Positions 30,501 through 31,448 of a stretch of DNA of 31,448 nt are shown here, piece by piece. The notes under the pieces were generated by a model. That model saw nothing but the letters and a program-made list of their open reading frames with translations, was not told the origin of the DNA and ran no database searches. Origin of the DNA: Proteromonas lacertae. Lineage: Eukaryota > Sar > Bigyra > Opalinata > Proteromonadidae. The number at the start of each line of letters is the position of its first letter. Position 1 is the first letter of the stretch. The stretch is taken from assembly GCA_002245135.1 (NCBI GenBank), contig NGBS01000661.1, positions 1 to 31,448 of the forward strand, in the 5' to 3' direction. The position numbers were made by a program, and so were the translations under genes.

Positions 30501-31448
30501 CGTGTATTTTAGTTTCTTCATTTCTTAATCCTTCTCTTATTTTATCTAAGTTCTCTTCCATTCTTTTGATATCATCTTCAATTGACTTTACTTGTTCAGG
30601 TGTTGTTGATGGATTTGATTCTAATTCCATTAAACTCTTTCTTTTTAGATAATTCATTTTCCAATTGTTCAGCATCTTCATTCAGACTGTGAAGTTTATC
30701 TCTTAGTTTATCCAATGATACATCTTCTTTATCAGCTAATTGTTGATTTAATCGTTTAATCTGTTCTCTAATTTCATCTACATCCTGTGGTAATGCACTT
30801 TCATCTCCTTCATATCTCATTGGCTTTTGTAATGTACTTTCAGTGAATGGTCTTTGTTCTAACTCATGAACTTTCTTATTCAAATCACTTAAATCTTTGA
30901 ATATGTTTTTCATTTCATCTTCCAACTTATTAACATCATTCTTAACACCATCAACTTTCTTGTCATCTAAATCATCGATTTTGCTGTTAGATGTACTGTT
31001 TTTTACTTTATTGATCTTGTCATTTATTTCATTCAAATCTTTAGTTATTTTATCACTATCTTTCTTAACATTTTCTATCTCACTTTGTTCAATATTTTCA
31101 TTATCATTCAAATGATCTATTATACCATTCAATTTTTCTATTTCATCATTGATAGCTTTCTTTCTTCCTTCTAAAGATTCTAAATCGTTGATAATATCTG
31201 ATAATTCATTAATACCATCAACCTTTTCATCTAATACTTTCAATTCATTGTCTAATTCATCGATTTTGTTGTTAATCTCCTCTAAATCATTGTCAAATCT
31301 ATTTTGATCAAATGCATTATCTTCTGATCCTTCTTCATCACTATTCAAATGGCATAATTCTTCTCTTTCTCAATCATTCCCTTAATATCATTACAATTCT
31401 CCTTATTCTTCATAATAGAATTGTTAATATCATCAATTTGAGAATCTA
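1..31448 (-). CDS. Giant repetitive coiled-coil protein, internal part (both ends outside window)
   Basis: The minus strand is coding almost throughout, in blocks that follow one another with one-base frame changes; no block ends at a position where the sister repeats also end. The product is nearly all charged and Leu/Ile residues in heptad-like spacing, interrupted by short landmarks (GKDDND, PKKxSY[IV]N, PVExLKxLE, VDxSDxEKC) that recur about sixteen times. No catalytic domain, signal peptide or membrane segment is visible. Known proteins of this build act as cytoskeletal, Golgi-tether or scaffold rods, but nothing here fixes a role. Several apparent block starts (for example 31348, 28314 and 30109) are TTG Leu codons inside a longer open frame, so they are not real starts. 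One gene is the simplest reading; two or more tandem genes broken by errors cannot be excluded. The length would be about 10,480 residues for the window. Confidence 0.75.
3547..4224 (-). CDS. Coiled-coil segment joining central-type repeat to a third cassette version
   Basis: From 4224 to about 3890 the sequence matches the end of the central unit (DEMNNEKCRLEI, then DPEKILAEMNKLKEEKED), with a one-base loss near 4013 (ttagttatgac against ttagttcatgac). The clean open frame is 3547-3960. It has the cassette residues NSQYGLLNEYLDDELKMLEE, then departs from the other copies at ERVKKINDLAESCKNNLNK, a third version of the cassette. It ends in KKRSKC and a stop, after which frame breaks come every one to two hundred bases. 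Confidence 0.5.
4225..4758 (-). CDS. Diverged coiled-coil segment with TPVEQIKSLE landmark
   Basis: About 177 residues with no close copy elsewhere in the window, though it has the expected landmarks in order: KSLLRDVDKENKKLKDDL, NDTPVEQIKSLENK, DRLDNLEEVVKLKDNM and DECKKKSDKI with the conserved Cys. It ends YPNIK and a stop because of one extra T near 4230: the central unit reads PNINEEKLNEIEDRLKK at this point, and the sequence below 4225 is the same as the central unit. The real coding frame therefore continues. Confidence 0.55.
   Translation of the reverse strand: MNNELEKVIDPIKTSIFDKIESNFDDDKSLLRDVDKENKKLKDDLHDLNDLKIDNETLTKTESEIDEQDNKLKEIEKDMVDLKSKIKPLKHKINDTPVEQIKSLENKQKYIEEQLKETEIKEKELRDRLDNLEEVVKLKDNMDQLKCDRDECKKKSDKIKKDIDNIKNNKENYPNIK
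4751..5274 (-). CDS. Coiled-coil segment with divergent CPQKESYIN linker
   Basis: Open from about 5274 (the ATG at 5221 is internal). Down to 5064 it matches the repeat at 6922 onward, then diverges: FLNETKIIPVEKLREISEE, then DCPQKESYINTAKYISKE (SYIN near 4935-4946). This is the only linker with Gln in place of the first Lys of PKK. The coil then runs to SELKMYE and a TAA at 4751. Alignment with KELKNDTNKLNKNVDTMKDE of the central unit carries straight into the next block (NNELEKVIDPIKTSIFDK), so this stop probably also reflects a one-base error near 4760. Confidence 0.6.
5064..5957 (-). repeat. 1860-bp-period repeat, copy B
   Basis: Near-identical to 6922-7816. The lower edge at 5064 is sharp: above it ELDE..., below it GDFLNETKII instead of CDFIDKCKL. 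The upper edge is at 5957, where the preceding coil changes from KKEVEELKS to KKEIEELKS and then differs further. Confidence 0.85.
5239..6777 (-). CDS. Coiled-coil block 4 (about 510 residues)
   Basis: Direct continuation of the previous block. It begins NIDNFYVNDHEDESKDLKEL and holds QIPEKENELKDLRKENEKL (the KLPKxE...LxKEN landmark), KVPVEQLKELDKEM, DKLNVLEEMNKL, then HCKNMDDRLHNKLNNV with the conserved Cys, and LLNVDESDENAKNKMNEI. It then enters a second copy of the CDEMGIPKKDENLYNQ region that also lies 1860 bp away at 6922-7816. It ends near 5275 where the plus strand has ctctttcatc against ctcttttcatc in the sister copy, a one-base loss. Confidence 0.75.
   Translation of the reverse strand: MKENIDNFYVNDHEDESKDLKELNDKSEKLNKDIEDLKKDIDDINDTLESIKKDLYNKTENQIPEKENELKDLRKENEKLEERLNKINGDEINNQDMLENTKTEMDENTNKLTELKNDLSKLKGSMKSIDDGNMSKVPVEQLKELDKEMSGIEDDMKACKEKEKEMEDKLNVLEEMNKLNEDLKELNKDLEHCKNMDDRLHNKLNNVKENDSMSKEKMDEIEKELEEIDEELKIKEKEIEDENEKLLNVDESDENAKNKMNEIKYEIEKEKKEIEELKSRLEKLCDEMGIPKKDENLYNQEIEELEKELKEKEEELKEAVKEKDENISKLEEELKNKEDELERLCNQLEKLEEKVEDDTILKCEILGESEENVSDELNKEDNKDSSEEMNLNEMKSLDTTESKPIEEYKNEIDNLKVNVLESRLKELKNKEKSLEKELNNNKKEMKKLGDEKIGKDDNDNKVLNDIDKVNDELNENKHEIDEIESKIESLKNNKNEMSNDERVKNMMKSRMI
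6774..13553 (-). CDS. Giant coiled-coil block 3 (about 2260 residues)
   Basis: Open from about 13553 (KVLEDMNDLKESLDDLNKD) to 6776. It finishes higher-order copy 3, then carries a cassette found nowhere else in the window (9340-9893: SSVDILDHEITLLEKD, TYKAEVLGNSELNSGED). It returns to sequence identical to the repeat unit down to 7770, then switches after LEKLCDEMG from GLSKDISGDNSN to GIPKKDENLYNQEI, the start of a longer, about 627-residue sub-repeat with IGKDDNDNKVLNDI and PKKNSYLCGLSKL. The end at 6774 is caused by one A fewer than in the copy near 645 (ttctttcaattcttt there, ttctttcattcttt here). Confidence 0.8.
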   Translation of the reverse strand, partial: RKLKVLEDMNDLKESLDDLNKDVELCKRLDDRVHNKLNNIKENESMSKEKIDEIEEELKDIENELYSKEKEILNENEKLVNVDENAEDVEDKLKEIKDDILREKKEVEELKSRLEKLCDEMGLSKDISGDNSNIFDADKAELLKEIDDLKMNDLESRYKDLKKKNDKLENELSKLKKNINKLNEDKIGKDDNSNDMDNKLSELENELNENDNKLNEINNKINDLKNNKDDLSVNEKSESRSKIKKELNEMKDRLDEDEKSLDDLEDNLKNLKDINTLNDRLKTHEDDLCKLSDDLNKIQNELSELEEKDVNDECKIIPKEELDKLENKEMNEESPKKDSYINSSKYLNEKLKEKEDKMKEISDELNKLDVINENEDDSMNEKLKDYNDKIQELEKEIKELKNDTNKLNKNVDTMKDELYNKMKSESDNGEDKLCDLKKENEKLDNRLSKLLIDDANNKDLIPELDHMLNEDKSNIEESKNKLSEFSGKLKAVNPKKNEVSVEKLKNLEKEYDDLEKEMNDLNDNEKYVKDRLDNIENVKENKEKLENLKKEYQDNNNKINDLHKKMEILKIDLNDDPSSELVLEKCENELEEMEEVVPSIEEKIDEETKRLENIDENEIEKCESELEESNKNEKEIENKLDEMKNNLNSLEDILNNLGKKSGENANKKYIEKLENQLEEQEKEYDDYKLKDLERKYAELKSECKALERSLENYKDDVNDLESESIGKNDINLAIHNKLDTMQQSLEEEKSSLNRCNDLITDYKDNKNDLNHDEKDERYSEINDELGETSIRLMNDRDQLNELKKSIKCLKDATSLDEKMRGNEDTIKEIKKELDNLNKEFDDLEESDFLDECKIGKIEDDENPKKSSYINGVNELDKKMDEKAKEINDLKKEINDLNLKEESETSQKLKNLSFKEHDLEKEIKDLKDDYKDLNHSLSVIKGDICSTLKSKLPKDEDRLEDLSKENKKLEEELRSQNYSNPNNEEIMKISNDDILESKKNIEEANNELNRLNGSIKSVKNDLDNTSSEKLKNLKSCLEVLEDSLNKLEDNEKELKDRLDNLEEMIKLKEGMNELKSEANECKEKSKRLDEEMNKLRNDLDSNPNINEEKLNEIEDRLKKIENEKLPEVDSKMENDEKELNEIDEMNNEKCRLEIIKMKDDEKELNDELNEIKKELDDISHELISAEKDPEKILAEMNKLKEEKEDLENANNEIMSKLEEMERIKAEGENDSVELIDRIKSLEKKLADINDNINDISSVDILDHEITLLEKDVNRVNKLADNCKKNLQKNDNEINNSDEKKKNIKDLATQLKNIESKLENCNNDVIEERELLKKLEADPKDTEMRDKLLKKVKNSENDLRENEEELQKIIGKINALNYTNEDNDNLLEDVDTYKAEVLGNSELNSGEDESLLMDNEMGNLESSPEMMKDKVDDLENREMHNKLDELKKELNNLKKYSKEDKRELEKKNKNQIGEDDNDIKLKKDLDEIDNNLKDIGEEIEKCEKAINKLEENQKDLAEFEKANDRKEIHDDLKSIEEKLNENDNKLDKLENKMKCYEDIRCLNDMLKDNENNLNDINENVKKIGDDFKDLNEDDYLKESKLCEESEVIDPKKNSYINSLNELKEKSVESENDLNETKKELDEIKVDDDEEEKDIEEMKEKLFELGNKEIDLSVKFEKLKNNSNELKNDLNDIKDVKMKLIEEKEKNVEEDLSELKKENEKLHNRLKKCDKDLLKNKEVIDKLDKRLEDMKCELDENELENFDIETSKIIPMKEDLENVRVNEIKELEHNVDEMNEKLEKLKNEKDEIEEKLKVLEDMNDLKESLDDLNKDVELCKRLDDRVHNKLNNIKENESMSKEKIDEIEEELKDIENELYSKEKEILNENEKLVNVDENAEDVEDKLKEIKDDILREKKEVEELKSRLEKLCDEMGIPKKDENLYNQEIEELEKELKEKEEELKEAVKEKDENISKLEEELKNKEDELERLCNQLEKLEEKVEDDTILKCEILGESEENVSDELNKEDNKDSSEEMNLNEMKSLDTTESKPIEEYKNEIDNLKVNVLESRLKELKNKEKSLEKELNNNKKEMKKLGDEKIGKDDNDNKVLNDIDKVNDELNENKHEIDEIESKIESLKNNKNEMSNDEKSEKYDEIKNDLDKVEDKLNENEKKLDDLEANVKNLKDINELNNKCKSNEDELKELNENVDKLENELKELDECDFIDKCKLSDNEEIKEEVENPKKNSYLCGLSKLNEELKEKENELKE
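6922..7816 (-). repeat. 1860-bp-period repeat, copy A
   Basis: About 895 bp that recur at 5064-5957 with an offset of 1858-1859 (1860 after allowing for the two one-base losses near 6776 and 5275), that is 620 residues. It encodes CDEMGIPKKDENLYNQEI, LKCEILGESEENVSDEL, IGKDDNDNKVLNDI and LKDINELNNKCKSNEDEL. Confidence 0.85.
7770..9339 (-). repeat. Partial fourth copy of the higher-order unit
   Basis: About 1570 bp match 13190-14755 (GDESLLMDNEMGN through LEKLCDEMG). The match ends sharply on both sides: at 9339 into the variant cassette, and at 7770 where GLSKDIS is replaced by GIPKKDE. One distinguishing base: g at 13579, 19174 and 24768 in copies 3, 2 and 1, but a at 8162 and at 1995. Confidence 0.85.
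9340..9893 (-). repeat. Variant cassette replacing the standard variable module
   Basis: Where copies 1 and 2 are followed by a module of about 244 residues (14756-15487 is one example), this site has about 185 residues of different sequence (ISSVDILDHEITLLEKD; EERELLKKLEADPKDTEM; TYKAEVLGNSELNSGEDE). The flanks are identical to the standard unit. Weak shared positions (EKxLxxxNDxI, EERxxL, AEVLG, ELN, DESLL) show it is a diverged member of the same cassette family, not foreign DNA. Confidence 0.8.
9894..15349 (-). repeat. Higher-order repeat unit, copy 3 (nearly complete)
   Basis: Matches copy 2 at an offset of 5595 (5594 below the one-base loss near 13553) from 15349 down to about 9894, where the sequence changes to an unrelated-looking cassette. 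Linker landmarks lie near 14128, 12530 and 10946. It lacks only the last 140 or so bases of the unit. Confidence 0.9.
13544..21374 (-). CDS. Giant coiled-coil block 2 (about 2600 residues)
   Basis: This is the longest uninterrupted frame. The ATG at 21352 is internal (KLPEVDSKMENDEKEL reads through in sister copies). It covers the end of higher-order copy 1, all of copy 2 (15350-20944) and the first part of copy 3. Landmarks occur in order: DEMNNEKCRLEI; cassette with AEVLGICELNDLGDESLL; IGEDDNDIKLKKDL; PKKNSYINSLNEL; IGKDDNSNDMDNKL; PKKDSYINSSKYL; VSVEKLKNLEKEYD; DENEIEKCESEL; IGKNDINLAIHNKL; PKKSSYINGVNEL; SSEKLKNLKSCLEV. It stops at about 13553 because a T-run has four bases rather than the five seen at the equivalent site near 8130, so the stop is probably not biological. 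Confidence 0.8.
15350..20944 (-). repeat. Higher-order repeat unit, copy 2 (5595 bp)
   Basis: Complete copy with an intact frame; 5595 is 3 x 1865. Linker landmarks lie near 19723, 18124 and 16540, giving spacings of 533 and 528 residues inside the unit and 804 residues across the cassette to 14128. Antisense-frame translations (for example 16927-18066, 379 codons) are identical to those of copies 1 and 3, so silent sites are also the same. Confidence 0.92.
20945..26538 (-). repeat. Higher-order repeat unit, copy 1 (5594 bp)
   Basis: First of three tandem copies of a 1865-residue unit. The upper edge is sharp: identity with copies 2 and 3 stops at 26538, within LNKALESVKEG. It contains sub-repeats marked by PKKNSYINSLNEL (25315-25326), PKKDSYINSSKYL (about 23718) and PKKSSYINGVNEL (about 22134). 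It is one base shorter than copy 2 because of the T-run loss near 21374. Confidence 0.9.
21361..28380 (-). CDS. Giant coiled-coil block 1 (about 2320 residues)
   Basis: The frame is open from about 28380 to 21374; the TTG at 28314 is an internal Leu. First comes a diverged sub-repeat (TGKNDNDLAVDNKL; LKWLKDANSLDEQI with the only Trp I noticed in this block; IPKKSSYVNSTNEL at 27733-27744; STPVERLKELE; VDDSDTEKC). From 26538 the sequence changes to the first copy of the 5595-bp unit: cassette (NSQYGLLNEYLDDE, AEVLGICELNDLGDESLL), then PKKNSYINSLNEL, PKKDSYINSSKYL and PKKSSYINGVNEL sub-repeats. It ends in a frame break at about 21374, where a T-run has four bases against five in the sister copy near 10186; the frame then gives KKIENENYLR and stops. 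Expected to be a long rod, segmented by non-coil landmarks. Confidence 0.8.
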   Translation of the reverse strand, partial: KDKNLEKELKQLENDLENVKEQLSLQQARYDGLNLSTLEQQLKELKEEAIQLNKELKKRKFELKAIQDEKTGKNDNDLAVDNKLDEISQKLDETKNGLYEAEESFVEFRNEISNLESEEKESRRNEIKEKLDLLGEILRSDKERVSDLSYALKWLKDANSLDEQIKVNEATLNELLKETHDLQDSFNYLDETDYLDEYKLAETIDPKIPKKSSYVNSTNELVEKLEEQQNEMKELKENLDNSNIEQFEEASRNVTIYTLKTDEIKKDLGESKKETKNLNRSLKAIKSDIYARVYGKVKPGLSDLKQLESQNKKNKDTLDELSYNPYSKDDYRKNIEDRMLHNSDAVKRQTKSYNMIDSSLNEIKPQVQSTPVERLKELENQVNKLDEDYNRIKEENDILTDSIQTNSKLIDQRQSAYDLETTANLCKGQIDDLGERVDEIKKSPNCTEKKLIPLQKKLSELDKEIEKINEDIQGEISKVNNVDDSDTEKCKNVIAASKENQKQISEEIARLKEKCSNLRNDLLQVELDPTKILEELENVKNDNKSLNNDVEMLNHEISKLQNELAEEKEKLKQKTRDSNNLEEKEKSVESALTESKEQIEELKEDNDDLKKQIDELNKALESVKEGENNSQYGLLNEYLDDELKMLEEDYKRINGIADHCNENLIKLKKNEELKKKKYIKNLEKSLKEVRPELSKCNDEIKEERDMLNEFESNPDTSSQLLDDLHQKMKTTESKLRDCESKLLKNDGDSIDGLCKSVIDNQNELNKAEELLKNQNDKIDNLESKMMNNEDYIGDESIVRAEVLGICELNDLGDESLLMDNEMGNLESSPEMMKDKVDDLENREMHNKLDELKKELNNLKKYSKEDKRELEKKNKNQIGEDDNDIKLKKDLDEIDNNLKDIGEEIEKCEKAINKLEENQKDLAEFEKANDRKEIHDDLKSIEEKLNENDNKLDKLENKMKCYEDIRCLNDMLKDNENNLNDINENVKKIGDDFKDLNEDDYLKESKLCEESEVIDPKKNSYINSLNELKEKSVESENDLNETKKELDEIKVDDDEEEKDIEEMKEKLFELGNKEIDLSVKFEKLKNNSNELKNDLNDIKDVKMKLIEEKEKNVEEDLSELKKENEKLHNRLKKCDKDLLKNKEVIDKLDKRLEDMKCELDENELENFDIETSKIIPMKEDLENVRVNEIKELEHNVDEMNEKLEKLKNEKDEIEEKLKVLEDMNDLKESLDDLNKDVELCKRLDDRVHNKLNNIKENESMSKEKIDEIEEELKDIENELYSKEKEILNENEKLVNVDENAEDVEDKLKEIKDDILREKKEVEELKSRLEKLCDEMGLSKDISGDNSNIFDADKAELLKEIDDLKMNDLESRYKDLKKKNDKLENELSKLKKNINKLNEDKIGKDDNSNDMDNKLSELENELNENDNKLNEINNKINDLKNNKDDLSVNEKSESRSKIKKELNEMKDRLDEDEKSLDDLEDNLKNLKDINTLNDRLKTHEDDLCKLSDDLNKIQNELSELEEKDVNDECKIIPKEELDKLENKEMNEESPKKDSYINSSKYLNEKLKEKEDKMKEISDELNKLDVINENEDDSMNEKLKDYNDKIQELEKEIKELKNDTNKLNKNVDTMKDELYNKMKSESDNGEDKLCDLKKENEKLDNRLSKLLIDDANNKDLIPELDHMLNEDKSNIEESKNKLSEFSGKLKAVNPKKNEVSVEKLKNLEKEYDDLEKEMNDLNDNEKYVKDRLDNIENVKENKEKLENLKKEYQDNNNKINDLHKKMEILKIDLNDDPSSELVLEKCENELEEMEEVVPSIEEKIDEETKRLENIDENEIEKCESELEESNKNEKEIENKLDEMKNNLNSLEDILNNLGKKSGENANKKYIEKLENQLEEQEKEYDDYKLKDLERKYAELKSECKALERSLENYKDDVNDLESESIGKNDINLAIHNKLDTMQQSLEEEKSSLNRCNDLITDYKDNKNDLNHDEKDERYSEINDELGETSIRLMNDRDQLNELKKSIKCLKDATSLDEKMRGNEDTIKEIKKELDNLNKEFDDLEESDFLDECKIGKIEDDENPKKSSYINGVNELDKKMDEKAKEINDLKKEINDLNLKEESETSQKLKNLSFKEHDLEKEIKDLKDDYKDLNHSLSVIKGDICSTLKSKLPKDEDRLEDLSKENKKLEEELRSQNYSNPNNEEIMKISNDDILESKKNIEEANNELNRLNGSIKSVKNDLDNTSSEKLKNLKSCLEVLEDSLNKLEDNEKELKDRLDNLEEMIKLKEGMNELKSEANECKEKSKRLDEEMNKLRNDLDSNPNINEEKLNEIEDRLKKIENENYLR
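28365..29430 (-). CDS. Coiled-coil segment with first large variable cassette
   Basis: About 340 residues. It begins with KKQLQLLQSSINDTQNSL and reaches the EEETDKCHEEIKNSKEN version of the VDxSDxEKC landmark. It then runs through a Gln-rich cassette (LAIQQQQSENKLEGKNDDM, then GSAGSIEANSLEQLLSDRI) that aligns loosely with the NSQYGLLNEYLDDELKMLEE cassette of the central repeats. It ends at a stop formed by a one-base loss in an A-run (T-run on the plus strand) near 28378-28381; one base more gives NEKDKNLEKELKQLEND, which continues into the next block. It has more Gln than the homogenised units, in line with an older, diverged copy. Confidence 0.6.
29216..29795 (-). CDS. Coiled-coil segment with SSPETIKNLD landmark and basic-proline linker
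   Basis: The frame is open from about 29795 (DADKINELSSELASLKG), through the SPETIKNLDNSIKE version of the PVExLKxLE landmark and DTLRDIDEVIKQ (equivalent to RLDNLEEM elsewhere), with the conserved Cys about 25 residues later (MENICQNKLNQL). It then reaches an unusual linker, LVPVLPRRGSREEE, at about 29450-29490, followed by a Glu/Lys run. A one-base change inside that GAA-rich tract (about 29400-29460) switches the frame, so the part from about 29430 down to 29216 read here (KKLMKKRNSYNCYN...) is probably out of frame and overlaps the true continuation in the next block. Confidence 0.5.
29400..29490 (-). repeat. GAA-rich low-complexity tract next to a proline-basic linker
   Basis: The minus strand is a run of GAA, GAG, AAA and AAG codons (plus strand cttcttct-type) just after VPVLPRRGSREEE. 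A frame change falls inside this run, as expected for an error-prone simple repeat. The corresponding place in the central units is ordinary coil. Confidence 0.6.
29843..30237 (-). CDS. Coiled-coil segment with the first PKKxSYVN linker
   Basis: The apparent start at 30109 is a TTG Leu codon; the same frame is open back to about 30237 and contains CPKKSSYVNAAKKLDEELG (SYVN at 30157-30168). After it comes ordinary coil, then KKLPKDEENLSDLEKEND, which matches the KLPKDEDRLEDLSKENKKL landmark of the central repeats and fixes the register of this sub-repeat. The frame breaks again near 29865 and once more near 29795, with KVTELKYNEFSNPDLIP readable between the two breaks. Confidence 0.55.
30226..30681 (-). 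CDS. Coiled-coil segment with TTPEQVKSIE landmark
   Basis: This block continues the preceding one from about 30640. Its first ten or so residues (MKMLNNWKMN) are out-of-frame noise. It holds a version of the PVExLKxLE landmark (TPEQVKSIED), a linker (EVQGEPTNDE), and LEDVSHLNAL, which matches the LKDxxxLN landmark about 50 residues before each PKKxSYIN. A one-base loss near 30237 changes the frame; across it the sequence reads as LEEEDFLDRCKLYKDEES, the usual lead-in to the linker. No independent function is suggested; it is part of the giant protein. Confidence 0.55.
   Translation of the reverse strand: MKMLNNWKMNYLKRKSLMELESNPSTTPEQVKSIEDDIKRMEENLDKIREGLRNEETKIHELEVQGEPTNDEKKINIKTSKKEIFEELQGIKGDIQNTNNDLDKLNKSLHQLEDVSHLNALVDSHEQTGSMLHDDLTHLDDFFNDLEEEIS
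30596..31448 (-). CDS. N-most coiled-coil segment in the window
   Basis: The open block below 31348 begins at a TTG codon (Leu-Asn-Ser-Asp-Glu-Glu-Gly), not an ATG. Upstream, a second open frame reaches the window edge (it reads DSQIDDINNSIMKNKENC) and a one-base change near 31360 joins the two, so the gene continues beyond 31448. The segment has an acidic opening (GSEDNAFDQN), about 150 residues of heptad-rich coil, then a non-coil stretch near 30780-30850 (RPFTESTLQKPMRYEGDESA) that resembles the AEVLG...GDESLL landmark of later repeats. Past a one-base break near 30640 the natural continuation is ELMELESNPSTTPEQVKS. This is the most diverged repeat material in the window. Function unknown. 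Confidence 0.6.

Noticed and set aside
1-31448. A viral origin, suggested because long coiled-coil proteins of protists are often named after a poxvirus inclusion-body protein
   Set aside because: That resemblance comes from shared coiled-coil composition. No capsid, polymerase, integrase or terminal repeat is visible here.
1-31448. SMC, Rad50, myosin or kinesin tail assignment
   Set aside because: No Walker motifs, hinge domain, head domain or motor sequence is present in any frame; only coil and short linkers are seen.
1-31448. Ciliate or other altered nuclear code
   Set aside because: Gln is written CAA, and TAA, TAG and TGA are absent in frame over more than 2000 codons per block, so the standard code fits.

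Overview
The window is the inside of one very large coding region, read on the minus strand from about 31448 down to 1. It encodes an acidic and lysine-rich coiled-coil protein (mostly K, E, N, D, L, I and S, with almost no Trp and little Pro or Gly). Neither end of the gene is present: the frame runs off both edges. If it is one gene, the window alone codes for about 10,400 to 10,500 residues. I see no RNA gene, promoter, terminator, transposon, CRISPR array, convincing intron or second gene. The plus strand is strongly pyrimidine-rich and G-poor, so its many open frames (rich in Leu, Ser, Phe, His and Tyr) are antisense shadows.

Organism: AT-rich DNA (about a quarter G+C by eye on sampled lines), standard stop codons (no in-frame TAA, TAG or TGA over blocks of 2257, 2602 and 2317 codons, which argues against a ciliate-type code), Arg written as both AGA and CGA, and no introns. 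This points to a low-GC eukaryote, probably a protist. Parabasalids such as Trichomonas and Tritrichomonas have large families of giant coiled-coil proteins and are one candidate, but the sequence does not settle the lineage.

Layout in protein order: (1) 31448 to about 26540 holds diverged, older-looking repeat units with several one-base frame breaks. (2) 26538 to about 9894 holds three head-to-tail copies of a 5595-bp (1865-residue) higher-order repeat that look identical even at silent sites. Each copy contains three diverged sub-repeats of 533, 528 and 804 residues. (3) 9893 to 9340 is a different cassette in the place where the next copy's variable module should be. (4) 9339 to 5064 continues into a related but longer arrangement (sub-repeats of about 627 and 632 residues, including a 1860-bp tandem period). 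(5) 5064 to 3192 is a more diverged stretch. (6) 3191 to 1 repeats 6129-9367 almost exactly but is full of small deletions.

Every sub-repeat carries the same ordered set of short landmarks, the clearest being a linker of the form PKKxSY[IV]N; I count sixteen. The coding frame is kept by every repeat period (multiples of three). The few breaks in the central 21.6 kb are single missing bases in short runs where the sister copies are intact, so sequencing or assembly error is the likeliest cause. The main interest is a three-level repeat architecture (landmark-bearing sub-repeat, triplet higher-order unit, homogenised array with cassette exchange) inside one protein that could exceed a megadalton.
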